From assembly GCA_023053545.1 (NCBI GenBank), contig JAKZAN010000001.1:9940565-10004564 (forward strand): DNA of 64,000 nucleotides, read 5' to 3'. Source of the DNA: Lepidurus packardi (taxonomy: Eukaryota > Arthropoda > Branchiopoda > Notostraca > Triopsidae). Both the position numbers and the translations under genes were made by a program. This document shows, one piece after another, positions 1 to 21,400 of this stretch (position 1 is the stretch's first letter; each line of letters begins with the position of its first letter). The notes beneath the pieces are model-generated. The model was not told where the DNA came from and made no database searches. It was given only the letters and a program-made list of their open reading frames with translations.

Positions 1-10181
<10,181 letters not shown>

Positions 10182-10763
10182 GACTCACCTATATCAAGAT
10201 TATACAAGGAAGTTTTATTAATTGCTACGTAAGCTTCTGTGGCCAAGCTAAAGGTTTAAGATATTGCCAAGCACCAAAACAAAAATCATAAATAAAAATA
10301 CTCCCGCAAGTTTTTTCGTCTCCATTTACTTCTTTGTTTAGGGTATAATTTGGCTCACGATTAGAATTATATACCGTAATCAATACTAAACCAATGGTTT
10401 GAAGTTTGTATAACATACATGTATCAATAAGTATTACATATTACCTACGTAAACTTACCTAATTAATTTCAACCGTAATTAACACAAACTCTTGTAAGTT
10501 ACTTTCTAGCCAACAAGCAAGTCAACATTGCCTGGATCGTGACTGGTGAGCAATTGAAATCGAGCTCAACCATGATCGATACAATAAGAACCGAAATTGA
10601 TTTTAACGAAGATCCCGCGGTTTACAAACCCTATAACGTTTTACTAACAATACTTAAAATTTATAATTTATTTAATCGAAAGACACAAATTCTTGATCAA
10701 AAGACTGAAAGCATATTGATGTTACTGAAGTATATTGATAAGACTATTGGATTAGCATGTGAA
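10182..10763 (-). promoter_or_regulatory. Dynein 5' leader and promoter region, probably with a UTR intron
   Basis: No coding sequence on the minus strand. A splice acceptor pattern lies just right of the dynein start (exon edge at 10188) and a donor pattern (read on minus, TTAG/GTAAGT) lies at about 10459. The dynein 5' UTR is therefore probably split by an intron of about 270 bp, with transcription starting between there and the FANCL stop at 10764. No TATA box stood out. The splice model is inference. Confidence 0.4.
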
Positions 10764-12247
10764 TCAACACAATTCTTGCGTCCTTATAATATTCATCGAG
10801 ATGGGTGAAGTACAATTCAAACATTCGCCATAAATTTTTTTTCCGATTAACCGGCTAGTAGGCAGGCCCTGCAACCACTGAAAGGCTCGAGTTTAGTAAA
10901 ACAAAACAAAAAATACAAATAAGTCTCTTACGTCATAAAGACAGGATGCGTGGTATTGGCGATTGCAACGCTCTTCTTCACAAATAACAGAAGGCGCTTC
11001 TCCCTCCAAACGAAAGCTGAAGCAAATGCCGCATTCTACTTCACATTCCTCACCGTCCTGTACCGTAGGTCGAGGTAACTTAAAACCCAAATGCCTTTCT
11101 ATGTTGGCTACAATGGATAACTCGTCTTCCCATTCCTTTTAAAAAGGTAACTGGATTAGTTTTATAAAAGATTATAAAACTTCTTTTCCTACCAGCTCAA
11201 GAATAAGAAGTTGGGGGACTAATTGCTTAATTGCGAAATCTGAGCCGATGGGAGTAATTATTGGAAAAAGTGTGGGATGCTGATGTTCGACTCTAATAGA
11301 TAAGGACAAATTGTTTTCTAAATTCTATGTAAGTACCTCGTTAGGCTTTTTTATTTCATGTTTTACTGATCGCTATACGGCGAGTTGTGTCCTTCCTTTT
11401 AGGATATTCCGGTTCAAGGACCCACGAATTCGCATCCAAGTTATCCATAACATCCCAAAACTCTTGAAAGCGGACTAGACACTCCACAAATTCATCGTAA
11501 ATGAATTTAAAAGACACGTTCTACGGAAAATAAAAACGTCTATGACATGTATTATCGTTTTCAATAAACAAGTTACTGGCTGCCAAAGAAGTTGGAAATT
11601 CTCTGGTAAATCCGTCGTTGTAATCGGAGGCACTGTAGGATAAGTTTCGTTCAGCTTTATGGTAATAAGATGGGTTCTTTCTCGGGAATCTTTGGCTTGC
11701 AGGACTACACTCCGCATATCAGCACCTAAATCAACACATTTGTCCCAGCCAATCTTATGAACTTCTGACATAAGAGTGAGATAGTCTGCTGAATTCCATA
11801 TGGTTGATTCAAGAGGCATTGCTGACCCCAACTCATATGCTATCTAATACAAACGCATAGCTTTAACTTTCTATCAGATAATAAGTTGTGCTATTTACAA
11901 GATGGGATTCCACTTTCTGTACCAAATCATCAACAGTTTCGCAATTTGCTACTATCTAGAAGGGACAATTTCTTACTAACAAAACTGATTAAATTAGCCA
12001 GCACGATACTTCTTGCATATTAATTGCTGCTTCTTTTAACACTTGCTGTAAATCCCATGACACCGAAATACTTATGTTTGTAGAAGCTGGGTACTCGGGG
12101 GCACGCAAACAGAATGTGTAACTTGCACTCTACGAAAAAAAGCAAATAGTTTCCATTTATACATATAACTTGGAAAAATACCTTCGTGCCTAAAACACCT
12201 TGGAAAACTTCGTTTCGAGAATCTTGAGGTAGTAGCACAACTGGCAT
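10764..12247 (-). CDS. FANCL: Fanconi anemia E3 ubiquitin ligase FANCL
   Basis: Catalytic E3 subunit of the Fanconi core complex, which monoubiquitinates FANCD2/FANCI in interstrand crosslink repair in the nucleus. Exons by frame and GT-AG sites: 12182-12247 (start ATG 12247), 12010-12129, 11899-11955, 11577-11843, 11367-11520, 11193-11317, 10932-11135 and 10764-10877. The middle matches the RWD-type double domain (IGWDKCVDLGADM, FQEFWDVMDNLDANSWVLEP). The C-terminal RING-type domain is split over two exons: CGIC, then C and H ligands in CNRQYHASCLYD, then WLQGLPTSR and a final CLNC pair. All paired cysteines are present. The last exon, 114 bp, overlaps an unrelated open frame on the + strand. 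The first exon is short and the true start could be slightly upstream. It is divergent from ACTMAP. Confidence 0.9.
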
Positions 12248-12420
12248 TTCTGATCTCCGCGATAAACCGCCTACAATTTTGAATGTGAATTTCTTTCGGC
12301 AGATGGCCAATGTAGTTTGTTCGCTACAGCACAGCAAAACTTAGGTAAGATAAGTAAGCAGAAAATATATAGTCGTTCCCAAATCACTTAACAAAGTTTA
12401 CCTTTATTCACAAGTAAATC
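12248..12420. promoter_or_regulatory. Divergent promoter between FANCL and ACTMAP
   Basis: Only 173 bp separate the FANCL start codon (minus) from the ACTMAP start codon (plus), so both promoters must lie here or overlap the first exons. No clear TATA box or initiator was recognised. The shared-promoter role is inferred from spacing. Confidence 0.5.
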
Positions 12421-13378
12421 ATGCAAGTGAATTTACCTCCCCCTCCACCAAGTTTTACGGAAGAACAGTTGGGAAAAGCCGTTAAACAGGTTGTAAATAT
12501 CAGCCCAACAGCGGATACAAATAAGAACTATTTTGCTGCCATGCAGCGCTTGCTGGCGGCAACTCCAAACAAAAATGCTCGAGTTCAGGGGTATTGGAGA
12601 AATCTTACCCCAGTTCTTCAAAAAGGACCCCAGTAATGACGGTTTAGAAGATAGTTATTTCTAATCCAGAAGCATTTTTATGTAGATGCGGCTTAGTATG
12701 TTTGAGCATGGCTTCTTCTTTACTTCCGAAAGAAAACTCCGGAATGTATGTCTCTGTGCCACATATTTTTGAAACCGCAAAGACCAAAGGTTACACCAAT
12801 TTGGGAGAAATGTTTTCCGCTGAAAATATGGCTTTATTAGCCTTCGAAGTGTTGAAAACTCCGGCTAAGGCTGTTGAAGGTTTACTAAATAAACCGTTCA
12901 TAATTGCCGCAATTTTACGCAGTGATCGCCTCATTTTAGTACCGTGAGAGGAGTGTATAAACAACCTGTTCACACTAATAGTAACACCCTATCCGTTAGG
13001 TATGATGCGGATTTTAATCACGAGCCTTGTTGCAAAAAGGGCGCCCGTGCGCATTGGGCCATTCTACATGGATTTTCCTTTATTGCTTCAGATTCTTCTA
13101 CTGGAAACCCAGAAATTGGACAAACAGATGATCCTCGCATCTGGAAATATAACTCTTCAATTACAAATCAAGATCTGGACTTAGGTGTTGGAACCGAAAT
13201 GTCAGTTTTTGCCCGCCAAGGGAAAAGCCTGCACCTCGGTTGCTGGTCATTGACTCAATTACGGGAAAGCAATCAAAACCTGGTCTTCGTTGATTCAAAA
13301 CGAGATCCTCATGATTATGTCCTGCCAACTGAGGGTATAGCACAGAGCCTTTGTAATTGGTCAGTCGTGCTGGGTTAA
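12421..13378 (+). CDS. ACTMAP: Actin maturation protease (C19orf54 family)
   Basis: Cysteine aminopeptidase that trims the N-terminal residue of immature actin. Three exons joined by tiny introns: 12421-12632, 12686-12943 and 13000-13378. The N-terminus is proline-rich (NLPPPPPSFTEE). The first junction creates the catalytic segment GPQCGLVCLSMA with the nucleophile cysteine. The second junction gives VPYDADFNHEPC followed by GARAHWAILHGF, which supplies the expected histidine. The length, about 280 codons, is slightly shorter than the human protein. It is divergent from FANCL and followed by IFT43 on the same strand after 168 bp. Frames and splice phases agree at both junctions. Family identity is from remembered conserved motifs. 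Confidence 0.9.
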
Positions 13379-13546
13379 ATTGACTCCCCGTTTGTCTCAT
13401 GTTGGTTTTGTCCCATTTTTACCTGCCCCACCTGTTTACCAATGCCTTCGGGAGGATTCCCTGTGTTACCATAGTAACTCGTCCACAACACTACTAATTC
13501 AGCTTGAAGGTGCACTTGAAATCATTTAAATAAACTTTTGAATAAA

Positions 13547-14248
13547 ATGTTTCAATTTTCGCCTAAAAAACAATTGGATTCTGAAAAAGCTCCGTCCCGC
13601 TTGCAGAGATTCGGAGGGTGGGCAGATGAGAATCACAAGTCGGGCTCGGCGTCCTCTGTGTATATATATTTTTAATAGGAACAAGTGATTGATTCTAAAA
13701 GGAAAAATTGTATTTAGTGATCGCTTGCTGAGTGCACCCATTGCAAGAAAATTAGAAGACGAGGATGGTAATGTAAAACTAAAATTAACTTTAAATATAA
13801 CTTTTTTAATATTTCGTTTGGAAAGCCGTGGAAGCTCCCGATATTCCCGAGTTGGATCGTGTACAGGAAGACGAACTCGCAGCTCGAATAGCACGAGCTC
13901 CCAAGTAAAATAATAGAAAAACAATATTGTACCTGAACCAATGATAAATCTGTGCAGTGTCACATTCAACCGAGTAGCCACTTATAAAGAATTGGACAAC
14001 GATCTAGTAGCTCGAGGAGCCTTTTCGTTTTTAGAAGAAGTGGATTTGTCACTTCTCACGCGAAGTATTGCTCCTGAAGCTAATCTTAAAGAAGTATTTC
14101 ACGGAACTACTTAATCCCAAAATAGTATAATTGGATTAATTAGGCCGATATTCCATGGACATTTGATACGTTGTTTGCCGAAATAGCTTCGGAAAGCAAA
14201 ACTACGTTAAACACAAGGAGCAAAAACCTCCCTCCACCAAGAAATTAA
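13547..14248 (+). CDS. IFT43: Intraflagellar transport protein 43 (IFT-A subunit)
   Basis: Small IFT-A component for retrograde transport in cilia. Exon 1 starts at 13547 and contains LQRFGGWADE, the conserved N-terminal GGWA segment. Later exons encode DIPELDRVQEDELAARIA (about 13826-13892), VATYKELDNDLVARGAFSF with VDLSLLTRSIAPE (about 13968-14090) and, after a short intron, DIPWTFDTLFAEIASES to the stop at 14246-14248. The order and spacing match IFT43. The junction of exon 1 with the exon around 13702-13766 is not resolved: simple GT-AG choices shift the frame, so a small sequence error or a non-standard splice may be present. It converges with SDHD, whose stop is 125 bp away. Confidence 0.82.
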
Positions 14249-14373
14249 ATTTTTCTACAAAAATATCTATTGCACCTAACTCTTTTATTTAAATTTCTTA
14301 CAATACAAACACGTTTTAACACATCTAACCCAGTTCCAACTCCACTTATAAACGCTTATAAACTGGACACACT

Positions 14374-15186
14374 TTAGAGCTTCCAGAGCATTTTTACCGC
14401 ATTGGTCAATCCCACATCCGAGTAGTTGAAGTAAAACAAGCCACCCAATGTTAAAGCCGACAAAGCGTAGGTCAGCGCTAGAGCCAACCTAGCGAAAGTT
14501 TCTCCGACCACTTTGGGCCGGGCATAATCCACTACAATAGCTTCAACACCCCTGTAAAAATTGATTCGTAAGACGCGGTAACTAACAGAAAACCTTATCG
14601 TTAGAATGCAAAAATTTACCAGTGAGAATGGATGACGAGGGACAAAGCCAGAGCATAGTCCATAATGGGGCTAGGGAAGACGAAAGCAGCCGGGATGAGT
14701 CCCACCAATGCAATGCTTAGCACACGTTCGGCTTTCCACAAGCCAGTGTGATCATGCTGAGACCTTTCCACCTGAGTAGCGGCAAATCGGACAGGCGTTG
14801 CTATACCAGCCCCGCTAGGTAGTGCGGAACTAGGTTTCTTCAGAAGCGGGTGACTACTCCAGGGATATTGAACGTGTTGGACATTGTTAATGTACAAAGC
14901 AGACGTGGTGGTCTTATGGCGACTTAAACTGGCCAAGGTAGGGTTGGTACATTGGAGCTTCAGTGCTTGTCCTAAAATAAATGAAGAAATTAAAAACAAA
15001 ATACAACTACAGACTTCTGAAAAGTTCCGACGTACTGTTAGCCTTGACACCTATGCCTATGTAACTACGTTTTATTATATTATTAGAGTCGTGATGAATT
15101 ATTACTTGGTAGATAATTAATAAGTGATAAATTAGCTACTAACCTTTAATAGTGGACCGAAAACTGAGTGCTACGAACGACGCCAT
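14374..15186 (-). CDS. SDHD: Succinate dehydrogenase cytochrome b small subunit, mitochondrial
   Basis: Membrane anchor of respiratory complex II in the mitochondrial inner membrane; helps bind haem b and ubiquinone. Three exons: 15144-15186 (start ATG 15186), 14620-14971 and 14374-14551, with phases that join cleanly. The N-terminus is basic and serine-rich, as for a mitochondrial presequence. The three transmembrane helices are visible: ERVLSIALVGLIPAAFVFP, MDYALALSLVIHSHWG (with the conserved histidines) and LALALTYALSALTLGGLFYF. It ends with YSDVGLTNAVKMLWKL, the family's characteristic C-terminus. It appears intact. Confidence 0.95.
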
Positions 15187-15392
15187 GATCAGAAATGAAT
15201 ATAATAAATCGCAGTCGGGTTACATAAACGTATCCACGGAAACGACGCACGTAGCTGGGATGTGAACCGAATTCCATCATCTTCATCCGTCTTTCAAGTC
15301 TTAGACCCACCTGTGCGTAGACCAGTCCATCCTGTTGTAAACAAACCGAAGTCCCAAAATTAAAAGTTTGGCAGTTAACAAGTAATTTAATT
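15187..15392. promoter_or_regulatory. Divergent promoter between SDHD and an unknown gene
   Basis: 206 bp between two start codons pointing apart. It should contain both transcription starts. No TATA box was found. The role is inferred from arrangement. Confidence 0.4.
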
Positions 15393-15467
15393 ATGGACGG
15401 ATTAGTGCAAAATTTTGTGGTGGCGTTAAGTCACAATACTGATACACATTCGTCTGGTTTGAGCCAA
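15393..15467 (+). CDS. First coding exon of an unidentified gene, remainder not found
   Basis: ATG at 15393 opens 25 codons (beginning MDGLVQNFVVALSHN) that end at a strong splice donor (CCAA/GTAAGT) in phase 0. The composition is that of a real exon, and the position mirrors SDHD across a short spacer. No matching second exon was recognised before 15.6 kb, where transposon sequence begins and continues almost to the window end. The gene either has a very long intron, its next exons being outside the window, or has been broken. No family was recognised. Confidence 0.45.
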
Positions 15468-15621
15468 GTAAGTTTTCGTCAACCGCGCCCTTTTCGACAA
15501 GAAACTCGTCTACATAACCGAACCGAAGCCTTTCCATAGAGAATTTTCATGTTAAGCTAGCATGACCCATTCTAAAAGCAGCAAACCTCATAAAAGCGGG
15601 TTGAAGCGTATTGTAGGTAAT

Positions 15622-15905
15622 TGATGATAAAATGAAGGAAGCTACTAAGGAAGTTGAACAATGGTGTAAATCCAACCACCTGAAATTATCAACAGAAAAA
15701 AAACGAACTGTCTGGTCATATCAAGGAAACTGGAAACAGAGAAGGAGTTTAGAATCAACGGAGAGGTCATCGAAAATGAGGTAGGGCCAAATTCTTGGGA
15801 ATTATGTTCGACGAAAGACTAAAGTTTGAAGGGCAGATAAAATACGTCTAAAAAAAGGCGTTAAAGCAGTAGGACTTATTAGCAGATTGGCTTGAACTAG
15901 TTGCA
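15622..15905 (+). mobile_element. LINE reverse transcriptase fragment
   Basis: Broken frames read a piece of the RT thumb region: EVEQWCKSNHLKLSTEK, then a FRINGEVIENE stretch, then FLGIMFDERLKFEGQIKYV. This is the same region and style as the larger LINE at 22.3-29.1 kb (FLGITFDKELHFKGQ). Frameshifts show that it is dead. Only about 280 bp remain. Confidence 0.65.
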
Positions 15906-15930
15906 GAGAGGATATGAATGTACCACAGGT

Positions 15931-16049
15931 CAGGACCGTACCCAGGATTTTGGCTTGGGGGGAGGGGGTAGTATGTGGATATCGTTACGGAGATAAAAAA
16001 TAAAATAAAAAAAATAGGGGAGTAAACCCCCTAACCTCGCCTGGGCCTG
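15931..16049. mobile_element. Small non-autonomous hAT-like element (G-rich)
   Basis: 119 bp beginning CAGGACCGTACCCAGGATT, then a G-rich run, and ending with CGCCTGGGCCTG, whose reverse complement begins CAGGCCCAGG. Similar ends bound the poly-G element at 38.56 kb. No coding potential and no convincing target duplication, so the hAT assignment rests on the CAGG ends only. Confidence 0.35.
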
Positions 16050-16350
16050 ACTACAGTATTGACAATTTTCAAGAACTACATAAGGTTAGAAAGTAATTAG
16101 AAAATAATTCAAATGCTGGAACTTTCTTGTAAAGAAAGTGGAAGTTTTCTACGAAACGTGATCGTGATTCCCAAAACGCAAAGGCAATCCATTTACGGCA
16201 TATCTTGAAACTTTCCACGATTTCCAGCACTTTTTAGGACAAGAAAGCGTATTCTCTGGAGAAATACTCAAACAGTTGTCCACACTCTTTAAATCCAAAA
16301 AGGCACAATTCTGATTGCAATACCTTGATTTCAATTTCATTGAATACTAC

Positions 16351-16720
16351 TCGGAGATAATAGTTACAAATACAGGAAAATCTACATTAGATAGGTCTAA
16401 TGCTCTTTTTCCTTATAAGAGTTGTTCATCGCTATTTCGATACCGGAAACTATTTTTTAAAATTCCAAGCAGTGCAGAGGAAGTCCCATTCAATTGGCGA
16501 GGAGCAAAAATATAGGATTTCCATTTTATGTTTCGCTGCTCGGGGATAGCAGTGACAAATACAGGAAAATTACCGTTAGATAGCTATGATGATACTCTTA
16601 TTTACAAGAGTTGTTCACTGCTATTTCGATATCGTGAACCATTTAAAAATATGTAAGAACAGTGCAGGAAATGTCCCCGTCAATGGCAATTTACTTCTCT
16701 TCTTTCGTGGGGGTTATTAA
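16351..16720. repeat. Diverged tandem duplication, unit about 189 bp
   Basis: Two copies of a unit starting near 16351 and 16540 share GACAAATACAGGAAAA-like, AAGAGTTGTTCA and GCTATTTCGATA blocks in the same order, followed by a CAGTGCAG(A)GGAA block. It lies just upstream of a PIF/Harbinger transposase and may be that element's subterminal DNA; this is an inference. Confidence 0.6.
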
Positions 16721-16819
16721 TGTGGCTTACATGTTATTGTTATTGCGGAGGAAAAAAAGCTATGGACTAGGTCCTATTGTAGTGAAGCTAACCGACTGCA
16801 GTTTAGTGAATATAACACC

Positions 16820-17981
16820 TTGATACCAAACTTGAGATTGAAGGACCCAAGGATGTTTACCGTTTATTTACGAGTGAGCTGGAGCATGTTTGATGACTTG
16901 CTGAACAAAATTGGTCCTAAAATCAAGAAACCAGACACGAAATTTCGAAAGGCAATTTCCGTTGGTAATTTCTCTATAAGATATGGATCACTAATAACTA
17001 AAATACACTATTAATTGCAAACTATATCTCAACAGGAGAGAAACTCTCGATCACGTTACGGTATCTGGCATCAGGAGAGTCACATAGGTTCCTCGCCTTT
17101 TCTTTTCGATGTGGACACAGTACTGTGTGCAAGATTCTACGGGAAGTCTCGGTTGCGATCTACAATTCTTTACTAGATGAGTACCTCCCAAGTCCTGACA
17201 GCGTAAACTGGAGATCAGTAAGCCAAAGATTTGAGAAAAGATGGAATTTCCCAAACTGCCTGCCTAGGAGCTATTGATGGGAAGCACGTACGCATAAGAG
17301 CACCTCCTAGGTCTGGATCCCTGTACTTCAATTATAAACATTATTTTAATATTGTAATGCTCGCTGCTTGCGATGCGGACTACTGTTTTACAATGTTGGA
17401 TATCGGCGCGTTTGGAAAGGAAAGTGACGGGGGTATATTTGAGGCTTCCATATTCCGTAAAGCCCTGCGGAAAGGAAAACTCATCATTCCGAGACCCGCT
17501 AAACTTTAAAACTCGGAAATGATCTTGCCCTATGTATTTGTCGCCGATGAAGCCTTTCCTTTAGACCAACACATTCTACGGCCATACCCAGGTAGGGGTA
17601 CTGGCCGATTAAGTCATGAAGAAATAGTATTCAACTACCGCCTCTCTCGAGCCCGAAGAACGGTTGAGCGTTTGGCATCTTGTCAGAACGTTTGAGGATA
17701 CTCACAACTCTTACTCACGCAACCCCTGAACATGTACTAATATTTGTAAAGGCATGTTTGCTATTGCATAACTATATTATGAAGTATAAGCAAGGAGCGA
17801 AAATTGTCAAATCTAGTGTTGTGCAGAAGTATCAAAACGATGTTTATCCTGAAGAAGATGCGAACACCATGCCTGAGAACAGCCTCCTTCAAGCGGTAAA
17901 TGTTCGGAATATTTACGCAAAGTATTTTGTTAATAAAGGATGTGTCCCATGGCAAAATGACTACGTAAAGAGAACTTCTTG
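16820..17981 (+). pseudogene. PIF/Harbinger transposase, frame-broken
   Basis: DDE-type transposase of a PIF/Harbinger transposon. Segments in order: an N-terminal helix region with MFTVYLRVSWSMFDDLLNKI (16852-16911), an intron of about 70 bp ending near 17033, YLASGESHRFLAFSFRCG, the first catalytic Asp in LGAIDGKHVRIRAPP (17266-17310), the second in VADEAFPLDQHIL (about 17540) and the glutamate region in FNYRLSRARRTVE (about 17630-17670). A duplicated CTGC motif near 17259 shifts frame, an in-frame stop follows near 17507, and bases are missing after 17670, so it is inactive. Terminal repeats were not found. Confidence 0.85.
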
Positions 17982-18032
17982 AAGAGATGATGTATAAAGT
18001 TTAAGCTCACATATGGGACTGGGTAGTACAAG

Positions 18033-18292
18033 TGTTAATGACAGAATGTTCCTGTATTTAGCGTACAAAGCCTGATACACCCGTACACTTTTGATTGGAA
18101 TAATATGGATCTAAATATCACTTGCTTAACTACGGCTCTGCTACTTTCAACTCTGCTACTGCTACTCTCTCGCTTGCTCTCGCTCAACTCTCTGTCCTCG
18201 ACTACCTTTCTTTCCCTGCTTTCTCCCCCCTGACCTAGCCAGCTCTGGCGTAGGTCAGATGCCAACAGGTAACCCCCTGGCGTAACTTAACA
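18033..18292 (-). repeat. Solo-looking LTR (3' LTR of a minus-strand retrotransposon)
   Basis: Read on the minus strand, it begins TGTTAAGTTACGCCAGGG right after a purine-rich tract (CTAGTGGAGGAGAA) and ends in TTAACA, giving inverted TGTTA/TAACA edges and 260 bp. The upstream coding remnant (18.3-18.48 kb and 22.15-22.35 kb) ends in an Arg-rich tail. The partner LTR was not found. Edges are inferred from TG/CA and the polypurine tract. Confidence 0.5.
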
Positions 18293-18492
18293 TTCTCCTC
18301 CACTAGGGGGACACTCATAAGTGACCATAACATCTACAAACAAAACACAAAAGAAAGCAAATTTCAAACACGAATCAGTCTTCGGAACCGCCTGTTAGGG
18401 CGTCTTCGTCTCCCACGCGTGCTGATATATTCCCGCTCCAAAAATCGCCTTTCTTCGTCCTCCGCTTCCCCCACCTCAGCCGCGACTGCTAC

Positions 18493-21400
18493 CAGGGTTG
18501 CCAGATTTTTTCTGAGTCAGCAAACCAAAGTAACTTGAAAAACAAACCAAAATAAACCACCGGCCTTCCAAAACAAACCAAAAACAAACCATTTTTTAAA
18601 AAAGTGTTTAAAATTCGAATTTCTAAAGCAATTACTTCACTAAGTTGTGGAAAACTTCTGCGATACCACTGCGACCTATTTTCCTATTAAATTAATGTCG
18701 GAAAAATCGTCAGGATTAAAGATATACTCATCATTAAGCAAAATAGAATACAAACCCCAACTAAATAATACAACATTTGATTAAGTTACTTTATTATCAC
18801 AACGAGATCATTATATTTTGGGAATTGAAACCCATGCAAATTTGCTCCTGGCATGTGTGCACCGCAATTAAAATTGCACGTTAAAGAGATTCATTTTAGA
18901 TTATATCACAAGTGAGGGCTTTTCTGGGTTAACAAAAGGCAGAAATACAGGCATAGCAAGTTAACCAAAACCTACATACATACATGCTACATGCAGGAAA
19001 AAAACAAATGATTCTATAAACATGGACAGTAAATGTGTTATAGGGATAAAAAAAAATACTACTCGAAGTGTGCCAAAATCGCGAAGTCTTCAACATCAAC
19101 TTCATCTTCATTATTATTGTTGTACATATTGTTGCTGAAGTACTGAACCATTGCAGCCGTCACTTGAAAATCCCTACAACATAAATTTCTACTGGAAAGG
19201 TACGACTTAATTCTATCAATTGCGTCAAGCATTTTAATCTCAATTCTATTGCGTTGTTTGTTTTTTACGTACGTCACTAGCGAAAATACTCTTTCTACAA
19301 CAGCATTAGAAATTGGCAACGATAAACAGGCTAAGCAATATTCAGATAACTCTCTGAATGCAAAAAGTCCTTGTACGTCCAGGTAACTTCTGATTGACGT
19401 CCAGAACTCAACTACGTCTCTAGGGACGGCAACATTTTTAAAAAGATCCGTCTCTGACCAGATTACAAGACAAATTTTTCTATACTGGTCTTCGATTATC
19501 TGAGCGTTCGTTCCCATTAGGTGGGTCAGGGGTAGCTCAGAGAAAGCAACTTTATCCACCTGTGAAAGAACTCGACTAGGAGATAAGTATGATAGGCCAC
19601 GAAATACTTCTTTGTTTTCAGGTAACCGTGATTCCATCTGAGAGATTAGTTCCAACAGAAACTTCAAACACCTTGCCTGCACGGTTTCAACTACTTTCGC
19701 GGCGCCCTCTTTCGCGCCGCAAATTTGCTTTTGAACAAAAATCTTACATTCGGAGGAAAATTTCGCACCGAAGTCTATATGAGAAAGAGGTTTTTGGTAA
19801 CCTCTAGTGTCAAAAACTCTCCCCTTCACACTTTTGTGATGGAGAGAGAGCTCAAAGAGAAGCTTCTCGGGGTCCACACTGGCACTTTGGAACAATGCAT
19901 TAATTTGTTCGAATTCTTTCACGAGGGGCGTTAGAAACACAATCAGGAGGTACACAGAATCGTCTTTCATCATATTGCTGATCGACGAACACTTGTACCT
20001 CACGCTAGCGGGAGCTTTGAGTTCTACTTGGTTAAAATAAGCTTTCAACTCTTGCCAGTTTACAAGCAAGTTGTACAGAACTTTACCCCTAACTAACCAG
20101 CGAGTAGCCGAGTATTTTTGAAACGGAGTTGGAGTACCTTTCCTCTCGCTGTTTACGTCCATTGTTTCGAATAAGCCAAGGAAATCCTCACGCCTTAGCT
20201 GGCTTTTCGAAAAAACCCCCAGGGATTTCTGACAACAAAAATCCAATGCTGGATGGCATAACCTCAAAGGCATGCTGCACTACGAGGTTCAGAGAGTGGC
20301 AAATGCATCTGAGCTGAACGCAATTTGGGGCTTCGGCCTTAACTCGGGACCAAACTGAATTGTGGGTTCCAATAACATTCGCCGCGCCATCAGAACTATA
20401 GCCGATGCAATCAGAAAAACAAAGCCCAACAGATTTTAGTTTTTCTTTCAACACAAGAAAAAGAGCTTCGCCTGTTGTCGATAACACAGGAATTAAACCC
20501 AGATAATCATAAAGGATACTATTCTCTTTTTCTGAATAGTATCGCACACATACGCAGAGATGTTTAGCCGCTGTGATATCTGTCGATTCATCAATGAGAA
20601 CCGAAAACTTCTTATTTCTCAGCTCTTGGGCAACTTCTTCTTCAAGAGCTTTCGAGATCACATTCTTGATGATCTGGGAGCATTTGGTCCTATGCATCCG
20701 CAGGCTTTCCCATCGGCTTCCTTTTCCATTACGCGAAACAATCTCACCCAGATGGTCCATAGTCAAAATTGGGGAGTGACAACATACGTTCAGCGCCATT
20801 TCTGTTTCAGAGTTCTTTCCATTAAACCCTGACCATTTTTTTTTGTTTTCAAACGTTTTCCAGGAGGAAAAAATTAATCTAACTAAATTTAACATCACTT
20901 GCAACCTTGCATTTCCTCTATTAGGCGCATTTTTCCATTTTTTTCTCTAACCGCGTCAAGCGTGCAAATATAACCAGTAAACATGGTAGTGCAACACTAA
21001 GCCGATTACAGCGATCTAAACCGAAAAAGTGACCACAACAATGGCGCGTCTAAGGTAGGATAAATTCGACTAGATTAAGTAAAGCTAGGTTTCAGCTTGT
21101 TTGGTCATGAATTCCGCAGCAGAATGGTAGAAACCAAGAAAGTGGTTGGGACTGTATGCATGCTTGCGTAAAGTAGGGTTAACTTGGTTATCTCAGACTC
21201 AGGTTGACGGTTTAAAACTGGAAAACGTGGTCGGGATATAATGGAAAGTACATACCTATCTGAGCTTTTTTAACTTCGTCATTTTTAGATACAGCTACTG
21301 GCTTGAATGATAACTGCCCCTGACTGCTGGTCTTGCTAGTGTCTTTTGCTATGTGCAAGGCAGTCTTTTGGTGTTGCTCTAGAGAACCCTTGTGGGCTTT

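Noticed and set aside
10539-10808. Open frame of 89 codons on the plus strand upstream of dynein
   Set aside because: It overlaps, on the other strand, the last FANCL exon (10764-10877), which has clear RING content and splice sites. No family was recognised for the plus frame.
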